A DNA stretch of 35,930 bases, taken from Hydrogenophaga sp. 2FB (GTDB lineage: Bacteria; Pseudomonadota; Gammaproteobacteria; Burkholderiales; Burkholderiaceae_C). A program made the translations under genes and the position numbers. Of this stretch, positions 25,423 to 33,750 are shown piece by piece; position 1 is the first letter of the stretch; each line of letters opens with the position of its first letter. The stretch spans positions 1-35,930 of the forward strand of contig NZ_SCML01000064.1 in assembly GCF_005503365.1 (NCBI RefSeq), read 5' to 3'. The notes beneath the pieces are model-generated. The model had not been told where the DNA came from. It was given only the letters and a program-made list of their open reading frames with translations, and ran no database searches.

Positions 25423-25435
25423 ACAATGAGATTGT
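25423..25435. promoter_or_regulatory. Cluster operator motif, site 4 (ACAATGAGATTGT)
   Basis: Fourth ACAR-N5-TTGT copy and a perfect 5-3-5 palindrome. It lies between the divergent cupin gene and the FAH-family gene, 39 bases before the latter's ATG, where one bound regulator could control both. Confidence 0.5.
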
Positions 25436-25474
25436 ATGAATTGTGTGCGCAACGCAAACCCCTGAGAATCCCTA

Positions 25475-26461
25475 ATGAAACTCTGCACTTTTGCTCTTGC
25501 ATCGCCTCTGGGTGAGCTGCGCCGGGTCGGTGTGGTGGTCGAAGAAGGCATCGTCGATGCGACAGCTGCCCGTATCGCATTGCTTGAGAATACGTTGCCT
25601 TCGCCAGCCGCTCGACGGGTGGGCGAAGCCCAGGTCCCAGCTGACATGTTGCAACTGATTGGATCTGGCGCCGAGGCGATCCAGTGGGTTCGAGAAGCAG
25701 TGGCACACGTGCGCAAGAGTGGGCAGGAGGCGACGAGTGGCGGTGTTTCGGTAATTCACGCACCGAATTGCGCGCGCTTGCTCGCGCCCATTCCGCGGCC
25801 TCCAGGCATCGCATGCTTCATCACATGGCGCGCGCACGTCGAGGACAGCAACGACAAGGGCTACACGATGCTCAAATTCCCTGAGCCTGGAAGTGACCTT
25901 CGCGCGTACTACAAGGCAAACCCCGATGCTGTGGAGGGTCCAGGCACGTGTATACCGAGGCCACCCTACGCGACGTATACAGATGTCGAGTGCGAAATGG
26001 CGGCTGTGATTGGCACCGGAGGAAAAGACCTTTCCATCGATGAGGCTCGCGAAGCCATCGTGGGCTTCACCATCTTCAACGACGTCAGTTATCGCGAAAT
26101 CCAGTTGCGTGAAATGGCGTTCGGCCTGGGCCCCACCAAAGGAAAAGACGCGGACCAAAGCAATGTTCTAGGCCCCTGGCTGGTCACAGCCGACGAGGTT
26201 GGGGATCCGCACGATCTGCGGATGTCATTCGAGGTGAACGGCGCACCCGTGAGCGGTTACCACACGTCCGGTATGGCCTGGAGCTTTGCCGACCTCGTGT
26301 CCTATCTTTCAAAGGGTCAGACCTTGCATCCTGGTCAATTGGTGACCAGCGGGGCATTCCCTGGCGGCTCCGCGCTAGACGCGAACATTCGTCTGAGTAG
26401 AGGGGACATTGTGGAGATGCGTATCGAAAAGCTTGGCAGTCTTCAGAACATCATTGGCTAG
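25475..26461 (+). CDS. Fumarylacetoacetate hydrolase (FAH) family protein
   Basis: FAH-superfamily enzyme of 328 residues. Members hydrolyse C-C bonds, or hydrate, isomerise or decarboxylate oxo-acids from ring cleavage, with Mg2+ or Mn2+. The N-terminal domain (MKLCTFALASPLGELRRVGV) is followed by the catalytic domain from about residue 105 (RPPGIACFITWRAHVEDSND). Metal-binding acidic residues are expected in YTDVECEMAAVIG and in the FNDVSYREIQLREMAF block, and KGKDADQSNVLGPWLV is the family's substrate-side loop. VTSGAFPGGSAL and RLSRGDIVEMRIEKLG end the fold. In this CoA-ligase/thiolase cluster it may open a diketo or oxo-enoic intermediate; that role is inference. Confidence 0.92.
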   Translation: MKLCTFALASPLGELRRVGVVVEEGIVDATAARIALLENTLPSPAARRVGEAQVPADMLQLIGSGAEAIQWVREAVAHVRKSGQEATSGGVSVIHAPNCARLLAPIPRPPGIACFITWRAHVEDSNDKGYTMLKFPEPGSDLRAYYKANPDAVEGPGTCIPRPPYATYTDVECEMAAVIGTGGKDLSIDEAREAIVGFTIFNDVSYREIQLREMAFGLGPTKGKDADQSNVLGPWLVTADEVGDPHDLRMSFEVNGAPVSGYHTSGMAWSFADLVSYLSKGQTLHPGQLVTSGAFPGGSALDANIRLSRGDIVEMRIEKLGSLQNIIG

Positions 26462-26812
26462 GTTACAAATGGACTTCCAGAAAACCGTCGGCAGCAACTG
26501 GCTCGGCCGCACGGAACGCGTCCTCCAGTTTGGCGAACTGCTGGGAAAGAAGGCGCCTGCAGCATCCATGTATTCAGTGTATTGAGAAAATACAGCGTAT
26601 GAATGAACGGTCACGGTCCAGGTTCGCCACTTCCTTTGGTTTGGACGATAAGAGGCTGGCAATTGGCTCACACTATGCGCAAGCGAAAAGCCAGGCCTTG
26701 CCGGAAAGCAGCGGAAGTGGGTGGAGTCAATGACGACGGCCTCTTGACGCTGTCGTTAACGTAGACCACATCCGCAATGCTTGGGCTGACTGCTGTGCTC
26801 GCGTTACTTGAT
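26462..26812. other. Gene-poor 351-base stretch with probable gene remnants, before a Tn3-family end
   Basis: No complete gene. A short plus-strand frame at 26468-26584 (MDFQKTVGSNWLGRTERVLQ and about 18 more residues) begins seven bases after the FAH stop and has coding-like composition; it may be the cut start of the next cluster gene. On the minus strand about 26650-26770, a frame contains QEAVVIDSTHFRC, resembling the first-Asp region of a DDE transposase, but stops interrupt it. The TACAGCGTATG sequence near 26589 repeats part of the 22-bp palindrome at 11787-11808. Confidence 0.4.
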
Positions 26813-28013
26813 GGGGTGATCTCAATTTCGGTGCGGAAAGTCGGGTTAGCAGCCGAGGGTTAACCCGCATTCGCTCAAACCTTCTGGAACCAACGAGAAC
26901 AATTCCGTAGACTCCAACAAGGCTTGGAACTGCGCAGGCCATGGGGAGAACCAGCTTGCCAGGCTTCTATCTGCGTTTTGTCGGATCCGACACCCTTCCC
27001 AAGTCTCTGTCCAGGCGCGAGGTCGAAGAATGCTTTGGACTGAGCGCTGAAGACATCCACGAGCTTCGCCCGCCCCGCTTCCGGGGTACAGCTCGGCTTG
27101 GCGCGGCCGTTCAACTGGTAATGCTGCGCGCCACTGGACGACACCCAGATGCCCTCTCAGGCCTGCCACCCGTGCTGCTGCGGCACCTGACATCAACACT
27201 GGGCATGAGCGCGACGGACATCGCATCCGTGACGTCGCTGTACAAGGACCGGGCCACCCGCTTCGAGCATCAGCTTTGGGCACGGCAACGCGTTGGCTTC
27301 GCGGTTGTGGACGACACCACAAAAGCACTGCTTGCCGATGCCCTGCGCGAGCTTGCCACCACTGCGGTTTCGGTGAACGATCTTGTGCATCAGTCGGAGC
27401 ACTGGCTTTTCGACCGCCGCCTCGTGCTGCCTGGCGATCGAAACCTCAGGGACATGGCCCGCACGGCATTTGCCGACCAGGAGAATGCGGCGCTCGAAAC
27501 GATTCGCATAGGCGTGCCGCGCGAGCACATCCACAGGGCGCTTTTGCACACGTTCTCAAAACGATCTGGACCGGGTGGGCACACCGTGCTGGATTGGCTG
27601 CGAACGCCACCGGGCAAGCATGGCCAGCTCACCCTGAGCGAGGTCACCAAGAAAATCGAGTGCCTGAAGGCATTGCATGTCCACGAATGGAAGCTGTCGG
27701 CGATTGCGCTGAACCGGTTAAAGGCCTACAGCCAGGAGGTGGTCAATCGAACACCATCAGCAACAAAGAACCTGTCCCCCGAACAGCGCGAGTTGGAGAT
27801 GGTCTCATTCCTGCACGTCACTTTGCTTGAGCAGACCGACCTGGCTGCGGAGATGGGTGCGCGACGCCTCACCGATCTCTACCGCAAGGCTTCCGGCAAG
27901 GTGCTCAAGAAGCAAGCCGACAGCTCCGTCGATTTACGCGCTGAGCGGGTGGAGCTCAAAGAGGTCCTCTACGACAAGAAATTGACCGCCGAGCAAATCG
28001 TCGCCGCGATGCG
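26813..28013 (+). repeat. Long direct repeat, copy 1 (copy 2 at 34619-35819)
   Basis: From GGGG at 26813 the sequence matches the second copy for about 1200 bases at a constant offset of 7806. The only difference noticed is base 27266 (A) versus 35072 (G). The two copies are in the same orientation and enclose the DUF35, Bug, dehydrogenase and MmgE/PrpD genes plus the IS5-family remnant. Confidence 0.9.
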
Positions 28014-29907
28014 CAAACTTGTGCCGCAAAACGAGCCCGACTTCGCAGGCACGCGTGCCCAGTTGGTTCGCGAAGCACTGGTGAAGGAAGAGGCACCGCG
28101 TGTCTCAGCGCTCCTCAACTCACTGGGCATCCTGGAGATCAGAGGCGAGGCGTCGGACAAGGCGCTGAGGCAACTCAAGTTGCTGCGCGATCTGGCCAAA
28201 CGGGGTGCAACCAGCCTGCCTGAGGGACTCGACGTTTCTTTTGCCGACCCCGGCTGGCATCTGTTGTTGCAGAGCCCAGACCGCAAGCTCGCGCTTGCTG
28301 CACTGAAGGTCAGTGCAGCAACGGCACTGCGCAAGGCCATCAAAGGCGGAAAGCTCTGGCTGGCGCACAGCGGCAGACACCGCAGTCGCGCCGATCAACT
28401 GATGTCTGAGCCGGAATGGGCGCAAAAGAACATGTCGCTCATCCGGGCGCTCAGCCTCACCGACGATCCCTACAAGTTCCTGGAGCGGGTGTTGGAGCGC
28501 GTCGACGCCGGCCTGGCCCAACTCGCCAAAGCTGTCGAGGAAGGCGCGCTCACCATCGACAACCAGGGACACATCAGCATCGCACCCATCCAGGCGCTTG
28601 AAGTCGAACCCCAGGTCACGAAGACCCGCGAAAGCATGTTCAACATGATCGGCGGCGCCCAGTTCGGGAACATGCTCGTTGAGATTGATGCCAAAACCCG
28701 CTTCAGCCAAGCGCTGCTGGGCCGTATGGCCAAGGATATTGGTGAGCTGAAGGCGGTGTACGGCGCCCTGTACGCGCATGGGACGGAGAACAACGCCAAG
28801 GGGGTATGCGCCATGATCCCCGGCCTGCAAGTCTCTCAGATTACCATGGCCATGCGCGCCTTGGAGGCCAGCGGCCGCCTGCGGGAGGCCAACACACGCA
28901 TCATTGATTTTCAGCAGAGCATGCCGATCGCGATGCTCTGGGGCCAGGGCGACAAGGCATCCTCCGATTCGATGACGCTCGATACCTCGCGGCACCTGCA
29001 CTCGGCGCGCATGGAGTACCGCCGCAAACAGCATGGGGTGGGCATCTATGTGCACATGCTGGACACCTGGGCGCTGTTTCACGACCAGCCCATCGTCATC
29101 AACGACCGGCAGGCCGCGCCAGCGGTGCATGGCGTCGAAGCACACAACTGCACTCGGCGTGAGGACCAGATCCGCCTGTCCCTGCTGGCCGTCGACACCC
29201 ATGGCTACACCAACGCAGCCATGGCGATCGCCAAGCTGCTTGGCTTCGATCTGTGTGTTCGCTTGCGCCAGTTGTCGGAGCGCAAGATGTTCATGGCCTG
29301 GGGCGACGCGCCCCCCGAATCACTGGAGCGGTTGGTCGTGGGCAAGGTCTCGCTGCGAAAGATCCGTGCCGGCTGGATGGAGCTGCTGCGCCTGATCGCC
29401 TCCATCCGCCAGGGCCGCCTCACGGCCGCAGAAGCCATCGCCCGCCTGGGCAGCGCCGCCCGGGGGGATCCTGTGCACGCGGCCGCAGACGAGCTGGGAA
29501 AGCTTTTGCGCACCGTCTTTCTGTGCGACTACTTCACCATTCCTGAGTTCCGCCGCGAGATGCACGCCCTGCTGAACCGCGGCGAGTCCATCCATCAACT
29601 GCAGCGCGCCGTGTACCACGGGCGTGTGGGCGTCTCGCGTGGCCGCCGCGCCGATGAACTGCGCACCATCTCGACGTCCCACACCCTGCTGACCAACGTT
29701 GTGATCGCCTGGAACACCATGAAGATGCAGGATGTCGTGGACCGCTGGAAGGCGATCAAGCACCCCATCGAGGACCACTGGATTCGGCGCATCGGGCCGG
29801 TGCACTTTGAGCACGTGAACTTCAAGGGCACGATCACCTTCGAGATCGATTCGTACGCCGACGCGCTCATTCAGCGCCAGCCCAAGCTGCGCGCGCGCCG
29901 GGTTTGA
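26941..29907 (+). CDS. tnpA: Tn3-family transposase TnpA (full length)
   Basis: Transposase of 988 residues, the standard Tn3-family size. The N-terminal DUF4158-type DNA-binding region (LPGFYLRFVGSDTLPKSLSR) recognises the 38-bp ends. The C-terminal DDE_Tnp_Tn3 domain carries D676 (KASSDSM), D752 (AVDTHGYTN) and a likely E906 (RADELRTIS), with the conserved VIAWNTMKMQDVV helix after it. All catalytic residues are present, so it could act in trans on compatible ends. The gene starts 128 bases inside the left terminus. The first 1073 bases are almost identical to the second copy at 34747, with one seen change (E109 here, G there). Confidence 0.94.
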   Translation: MGRTSLPGFYLRFVGSDTLPKSLSRREVEECFGLSAEDIHELRPPRFRGTARLGAAVQLVMLRATGRHPDALSGLPPVLLRHLTSTLGMSATDIASVTSLYKDRATRFEHQLWARQRVGFAVVDDTTKALLADALRELATTAVSVNDLVHQSEHWLFDRRLVLPGDRNLRDMARTAFADQENAALETIRIGVPREHIHRALLHTFSKRSGPGGHTVLDWLRTPPGKHGQLTLSEVTKKIECLKALHVHEWKLSAIALNRLKAYSQEVVNRTPSATKNLSPEQRELEMVSFLHVTLLEQTDLAAEMGARRLTDLYRKASGKVLKKQADSSVDLRAERVELKEVLYDKKLTAEQIVAAMRKLVPQNEPDFAGTRAQLVREALVKEEAPRVSALLNSLGILEIRGEASDKALRQLKLLRDLAKRGATSLPEGLDVSFADPGWHLLLQSPDRKLALAALKVSAATALRKAIKGGKLWLAHSGRHRSRADQLMSEPEWAQKNMSLIRALSLTDDPYKFLERVLERVDAGLAQLAKAVEEGALTIDNQGHISIAPIQALEVEPQVTKTRESMFNMIGGAQFGNMLVEIDAKTRFSQALLGRMAKDIGELKAVYGALYAHGTENNAKGVCAMIPGLQVSQITMAMRALEASGRLREANTRIIDFQQSMPIAMLWGQGDKASSDSMTLDTSRHLHSARMEYRRKQHGVGIYVHMLDTWALFHDQPIVINDRQAAPAVHGVEAHNCTRREDQIRLSLLAVDTHGYTNAAMAIAKLLGFDLCVRLRQLSERKMFMAWGDAPPESLERLVVGKVSLRKIRAGWMELLRLIASIRQGRLTAAEAIARLGSAARGDPVHAAADELGKLLRTVFLCDYFTIPEFRREMHALLNRGESIHQLQRAVYHGRVGVSRGRRADELRTISTSHTLLTNVVIAWNTMKMQDVVDRWKAIKHPIEDHWIRRIGPVHFEHVNFKGTITFEIDSYADALIQRQPKLRARRV

Positions 29908-30327
29908 TCCTGGTCGGTCCGGACGACGGTCGACGAGGCGAACTTCTTCGAGTATTGCAAGCAGCGTTCGCTGCGCTTCCAGTCTTGCGCACGCTGCGGC
30001 ACGCTGCGGCATCCGCCGGTTCCGATGTGCTTTGCATGCCAGTCCTGTGAGACGAACTACGTCGAGGCCCCGTCCGAGGCGCGTGTGTACAGCTACACCG
30101 TGGTCCGGCACGCCAGCCACCCTGCGGTCGAGAAGATGCTCCCCTACGTCGTGGCCGTGGTGGACTTCCCGGATATGCCCGGTGTGAGGCTCATCACCAA
30201 CCTCACCGACATCGATTCGAAGAAGGTGTCTATCGGCATGCGCTGCACGCTCTGGTGGGACGATATTGGCGACGGCATGTTCCTCCCACGCTTTCGACCG
30301 CTCGACGCGGTCACCAGCGCCGCCTGA
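29908..30327 (+). pseudogene. DUF35 Zn-ribbon/OB-fold protein gene, 5'-truncated at the transposon junction
   Basis: The readable protein starts near TVDEANFFEYCKQRSLRFQS (base 29926), lacking the usual initiator and first few residues. The rubredoxin-like zinc ribbon is CARCGTLRHPPVPMCFAC (two CxxC pairs), followed by the OB-fold (ARVYSYTVVRHASHPAV, then LPYVVAVVDFPDMPGVRLIT). DUF35 proteins are acyl-CoA-binding partners of SCP2-type thiolases. The tnpA stop at 29905 lies in the same frame, so no in-frame start precedes the ribbon; ATG 30025 is inside it. A 10-bp tandem repeat (29991-30010) encodes part of the ribbon without shifting the frame. Loss of the start makes it probably silent, though most of the fold is intact. 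Confidence 0.8.
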
Positions 30328-30520
30328 GACCGCCTGTATGGCCCATCCCTGCAGGCCCAACAGCTAAAACGCACTTCGTGTACGCAGAAGTCGCGTCAAT
30401 AGGGTTTACGCGGATACAGCTTACTTCACTGCCATATTCATAATAGACATCTGCAACGCCTCAATTCGATGGCGGCGCACGAGAAATACATCACCGCCCT
30501 GTGTGGCCTGGAGATAACAC

Positions 30521-31513
30521 ATGAGCTTTTGCCCTGGACTCAATCGTCGGCAGTTCGCTGCCATCACCGCGGGCCTGACCGCCGCTTCCTTCGGTTCTTT
30601 GGCGCGAGCGCAGGGCACCTGGCCCGGCAAGCCAGTGAGGGTCGTGCTCGGCTACGCGCCGGGCGGCGGGTCCGACGTCATGGCCCGCGTGCTGTCGGTG
30701 CCCATGAACGAGATGCTCGGCCAGCCGATCATCGTGGACAACAAGCCCGGCGCCAGCGGTAACATTGCGACCGTCGAAGTTGCCAAGGCACCGGCGGACG
30801 GTTACACGCTGCTGTGCGCGCCGACCACGCAGATCACGGCCAACCCGTACATCTTCAAGATGCCGATCGATCCAAACAAGGACATCGTACCCATCGCCGC
30901 GGTCGGTCGCTATTCCATGAACCTGGTCACCCGGTTGGGCCTGCCGTTCAAGACCTTCAAGGATTTCCTGGCCTACGGCCGGGCCAATCCGGGCAAGCTC
31001 ACTTACGCTTCGGGTGGTACGGGCACCCAGCCGCACCTGGTGGCGGCCGCCATGTTCAAGCAGGCTGGCATCCAGGCCATCCACGTGCCGTACAAAGGCT
31101 CGGGCCCCGCGCTGCAGGCCATGCTCACCGGCGAGACTGACATGGTCATCGACCCGGGCATTGCCTTCCCCCATGTGCGTACCGGCAAGGTGATGATGCT
31201 GGCCACGGCCGGCGCCAAGCGCCTCTCGCAGTTCCCCGACATGCCCACGATGCGCGAAGAAGGCCTGCCGGGCATGGATTTCTATGCCTGGATCGGCATG
31301 TACTCGCCCGCGGGCACGCCGGCAGCCGTCAACGCGAAGATCTCGGAAACGCTGGCCAAGGCGCTGCAGGTGCAGGCCGTGATCGACCGGTTCAACGGAT
31401 CGGGCGCGGAAGTCATCTACGAGAACGCGGCCGGCTTCAATCAGGTGATCCGAAACGAGACGCAGGTCTTTTCGAGCCTGATCCACGAACTCGGCATCAA
31501 GGGGGATTCATGA
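30521..31513 (+). CDS. Bug-family tripartite tricarboxylate transporter substrate-binding protein (third in the window)
   Basis: Periplasmic carboxylate receptor of 330 residues with GGAG eight to nine bases before the ATG. The leader NRRQFAAITAGLTAASFGSL carries twin arginines and ends near ARAQ, so Tat export is possible, as in several Bug proteins. Family marks: KPVRVVLGYAPGGGSDVMAR, VDNKPGASGNIATVEVAKAP, ADGYTLLC, HVPYKGSGPALQAMLTGETD. It overlaps the next gene by 4 bases (ATGA), so it belongs to a three-gene operon with a dehydrogenase and an MmgE/PrpD protein. The 193-base gap upstream (30328-30520) holds no gene. Confidence 0.93.
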   Translation: MSFCPGLNRRQFAAITAGLTAASFGSLARAQGTWPGKPVRVVLGYAPGGGSDVMARVLSVPMNEMLGQPIIVDNKPGASGNIATVEVAKAPADGYTLLCAPTTQITANPYIFKMPIDPNKDIVPIAAVGRYSMNLVTRLGLPFKTFKDFLAYGRANPGKLTYASGGTGTQPHLVAAAMFKQAGIQAIHVPYKGSGPALQAMLTGETDMVIDPGIAFPHVRTGKVMMLATAGAKRLSQFPDMPTMREEGLPGMDFYAWIGMYSPAGTPAAVNAKISETLAKALQVQAVIDRFNGSGAEVIYENAAGFNQVIRNETQVFSSLIHELGIKGDS

Positions 31514-32400
31514 GCGTTCGCAAAGAATCCGGCGCGGCATCGGTCGCACGTGTGGGGTTCGTCGGGCTGGGCGACATGGGCGAGCCCATGGCGCACAACC
31601 TCCTCGCCAAGGGCTTCGAGGTTTCCGTGTTCGACCTTCGCCCGGGGCCGCTGAAGATCGCGAAGGACAAGGGCGCGCAGGTGGCCGCAAGCCTCGCCGA
31701 CCTGGCAGATAGCTGCGACACCATCGGCCTGTGCGTTTGGAACGAAGACCAACTCACCGACTGCATCTACGGCGAAGGCGGGCTGTTTTCGAGTGAGACG
31801 ACCGGTAGGACCCTGCTCATTCACAGCACGGTGACACCGGGGTTCATCGCGCGCCTGGCCAAGAGCTGTGGCGAAAGAGGCTGGCACTTGCTGGACGCCC
31901 CCGTGAGCGGCGCGCGCGCCGGTTCCATCGCCGGAACGCTCACGCTGATGGTGGGCGGCGATCGAGCCTCGTTCCTGCGCTGCGAGCCCTACCTCAAGGC
32001 GGTCGGATCGAATGTCTTCCACATGGGTGAGACACCGGGTGCCGGTTCGGTCATGAAGCTGTGCAACAACGTCATGGCGCTGTGCAACGCATTCGTTGCG
32101 AACGAGGCGTTCAAGCTTGCGACGGCGTTCGGCATCGACGAGCGCCGCGTCATCGAGTGCGCGCGTGTGAGTACCGGAAATTCGTGGATCATCGAGCACC
32201 CCGGATTTTTCGATAATCTCCTGACCACGCATCCGCAGCCCGACGTTTTCTACAAGGACCTGTGGGAAGCGGTCGAGGCGGGCAAGAGCAAGGGTCTTGA
32301 GTTGACGATTTCCGGCTTGGTTGCCCTGTGCGGCCCGCGGATGTCGGAAGAACGCAAGACCGTGATTCGCGAGCGCAGCTCGCGGGAATCCAAGGAATGA
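31510..32400 (+). CDS. NAD(P)-dependent 3-hydroxyisobutyrate dehydrogenase family oxidoreductase
   Basis: Beta-hydroxyacid dehydrogenase of 296 residues. The Rossmann motif VGFVGLGDMGEPMAHNLL is followed by FEVSVFDLRPG; the Asp after the second strand favours NAD+. The substrate-site signature is LLDAPVSGARAGSIAGTLTL, and the catalytic Lys is in GAGSVMKLCNNVMALCNA. Family members act on 3-hydroxyisobutyrate, tartronate semialdehyde, D-phenylserine or similar beta-hydroxy acids. It is translationally coupled to the upstream receptor gene and to the downstream MmgE/PrpD gene, pointing to a shared carboxylic substrate. Confidence 0.93.
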   Translation: MSVRKESGAASVARVGFVGLGDMGEPMAHNLLAKGFEVSVFDLRPGPLKIAKDKGAQVAASLADLADSCDTIGLCVWNEDQLTDCIYGEGGLFSSETTGRTLLIHSTVTPGFIARLAKSCGERGWHLLDAPVSGARAGSIAGTLTLMVGGDRASFLRCEPYLKAVGSNVFHMGETPGAGSVMKLCNNVMALCNAFVANEAFKLATAFGIDERRVIECARVSTGNSWIIEHPGFFDNLLTTHPQPDVFYKDLWEAVEAGKSKGLELTISGLVALCGPRMSEERKTVIRERSSRESKE

Positions 32401-32402
32401 TG

Positions 32403-33746
32403 ATGAAAGCAACCGAGCGGGTCGCCGATTACGTGGTCAACACCGGGTTCGACGATTTCGACGTCGAGGTGATCAACAAGGCCAAGGCACTGATCGTGAG
32501 CACGCTGGGCATGGCCGTGGCCGGCTCACGCATCCATGCAGGCGAAGTGCTGGCCCGCTATGCCAAGGAGTCAGGTGGTGTCGAGCAGGCCAGCGTGATC
32601 GGCGCGGGCTTTCGCACCACGTCCGAGATGGCTTCGCTCGTCAATGCGACTGCGGCGCACAGCACCGAGCTCGAGGACGACAGCTGGCCTGAGTCCATGT
32701 ATACATGCCACATCATCCCGGCGGTGTTCGCGCTGGGCGAGGAGCTGGGATCCTCGGGCCGGGAGATCCTCGAAGCCTTCATTCTCGGCTACGAGATCCA
32801 GGCGCGTCCCGGCATGATCCTCACGGACGGCGGCGCCACCGAGCGCGGCATCCTCACCGCGCCCAGCCTGGGCGCGATCGGCATCGCCGGCGCGGCATCG
32901 AAGCTGCTCAAGCTGAGCAAGGAAGAGACGCGCATGGCCCTCAGCCTCGCCGTCTCGCAGGCCAGCGGCTCGACCCGCCAGATGGGAACGGGTGCGCACC
33001 TGTACGAAGCAGGCATCGCGGGGCGCAACGGCATCAGCGCTGCCAAGCTCGCCAAGCTGGGCCTCACCGGCGAGCCGAACGTCTTTGAAGGCAAGAAGGG
33101 CTACTTCGACACCCTTGCCGGCATGCCCGACCTGGAGTTCCCGCTGGGCCGCGGAAGCGATTTGCGGGTCATGGCCGTCGGCTTCAAGAAGTACACCGCC
33201 TGTTACCTCATGCAGCGCATTGTCGACGGCGTGATTGAGATCATGACGGCCAACAAGCTGAGCGCGAACGACGTGGAGAAGGTGGTGGTCGAAGTCAACC
33301 CGACCTTCCCCGAGATCATCAAGTTCCCTGCGCCAGCCAACGGCGAGGAGTCGCGCTTCAGCATGCACCACTGCGTGGCCGCTGCGATCTCCGGGGAAGA
33401 GATCTCTGTGCGCACCTTCACCGACGAAGGCGTGAAGAATCCCAAGTTGCAGAAACTGTGGGACCGTACCGAGGTGGTCGTGCATCCGGAGTGGAAGCGG
33501 GCGATCCTCGGTGAATCCAATCCGCTGACGATCCGTACCCGCAGCGGGGCGGAATTCAAAAAGCTCTGCGTGATCTCGCACGGCGACCCGGAAGATCCGC
33601 TGACCGACGACGAGGTTCGGCACAAGTACCTCTCCTGCACGCGGGACATCATCGACGACGCACGGGCGAACGAGGCGGCGGACATGCTGTTCTCGCTCGA
33701 TCGCCAGCCGAACGCGAAAAAGATCCTGGAGTTGTTGACGTACTGA
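32403..33746 (+). CDS. MmgE/PrpD family protein (2-methylcitrate-dehydratase-like)
   Basis: Protein of 447 residues from the third of three consecutive ATG codons (32397, 32400, 32403); AAGGA at 32392-32396 spaces best to the last. The MmgE/PrpD fold is indicated by KAKALIVSTLGMAVAGSRIH, the VNATAAHSTELEDDSW block (usually N/A-AHxxDxDD), AFILGYEIQARPG, FKKYTACYLMQRIVDGVIEI and, near the C-terminus, PLTDDEVRHKYLSC. Characterised members are 2-methylcitrate dehydratase, cis-aconitate decarboxylase and iminodisuccinate epimerase-type enzymes. The gene starts within 5 bases of the dehydrogenase stop. The substrate is presumably a di- or tricarboxylate delivered by the Bug receptor; inference. Confidence 0.92.
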   Translation: MKATERVADYVVNTGFDDFDVEVINKAKALIVSTLGMAVAGSRIHAGEVLARYAKESGGVEQASVIGAGFRTTSEMASLVNATAAHSTELEDDSWPESMYTCHIIPAVFALGEELGSSGREILEAFILGYEIQARPGMILTDGGATERGILTAPSLGAIGIAGAASKLLKLSKEETRMALSLAVSQASGSTRQMGTGAHLYEAGIAGRNGISAAKLAKLGLTGEPNVFEGKKGYFDTLAGMPDLEFPLGRGSDLRVMAVGFKKYTACYLMQRIVDGVIEIMTANKLSANDVEKVVVEVNPTFPEIIKFPAPANGEESRFSMHHCVAAAISGEEISVRTFTDEGVKNPKLQKLWDRTEVVVHPEWKRAILGESNPLTIRTRSGAEFKKLCVISHGDPEDPLTDDEVRHKYLSCTRDIIDDARANEAADMLFSLDRQPNAKKILELLTY

Positions 33747-33750
33747 AGAC

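Larger units (their letters stand above)
26813..29907 (+). mobile_element. Tn3-family transposon, left end and transposase only (right end missing)
   Basis: The left terminus at 26813-26850 starts GGGGTGATCTCAATTTCGGT and ends GGTTAGC, a 38-bp Tn3-type end. It is followed by a complete tnpA. No resolvase, res site or complementary terminus follows; DUF35 coding begins within about 15 bases of the tnpA stop, so the right part has been deleted. A second, truncated copy of the same element occurs at 34619. Confidence 0.75.

Noticed and set aside
29991..30010. 10-bp tandem duplication as a possible frameshift in the DUF35 gene
   Set aside because: With both copies the frame gives a normal CxxC-x10-CxxC zinc ribbon, so the repeat is part of the coding sequence rather than a mutation.
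28120..30360. Minus-strand open frames of about 350 codons opposite tnpA and the DUF35 remnant
   Set aside because: Shadow frames; the plus strand encodes TnpA with its catalytic residues and the zinc ribbon.
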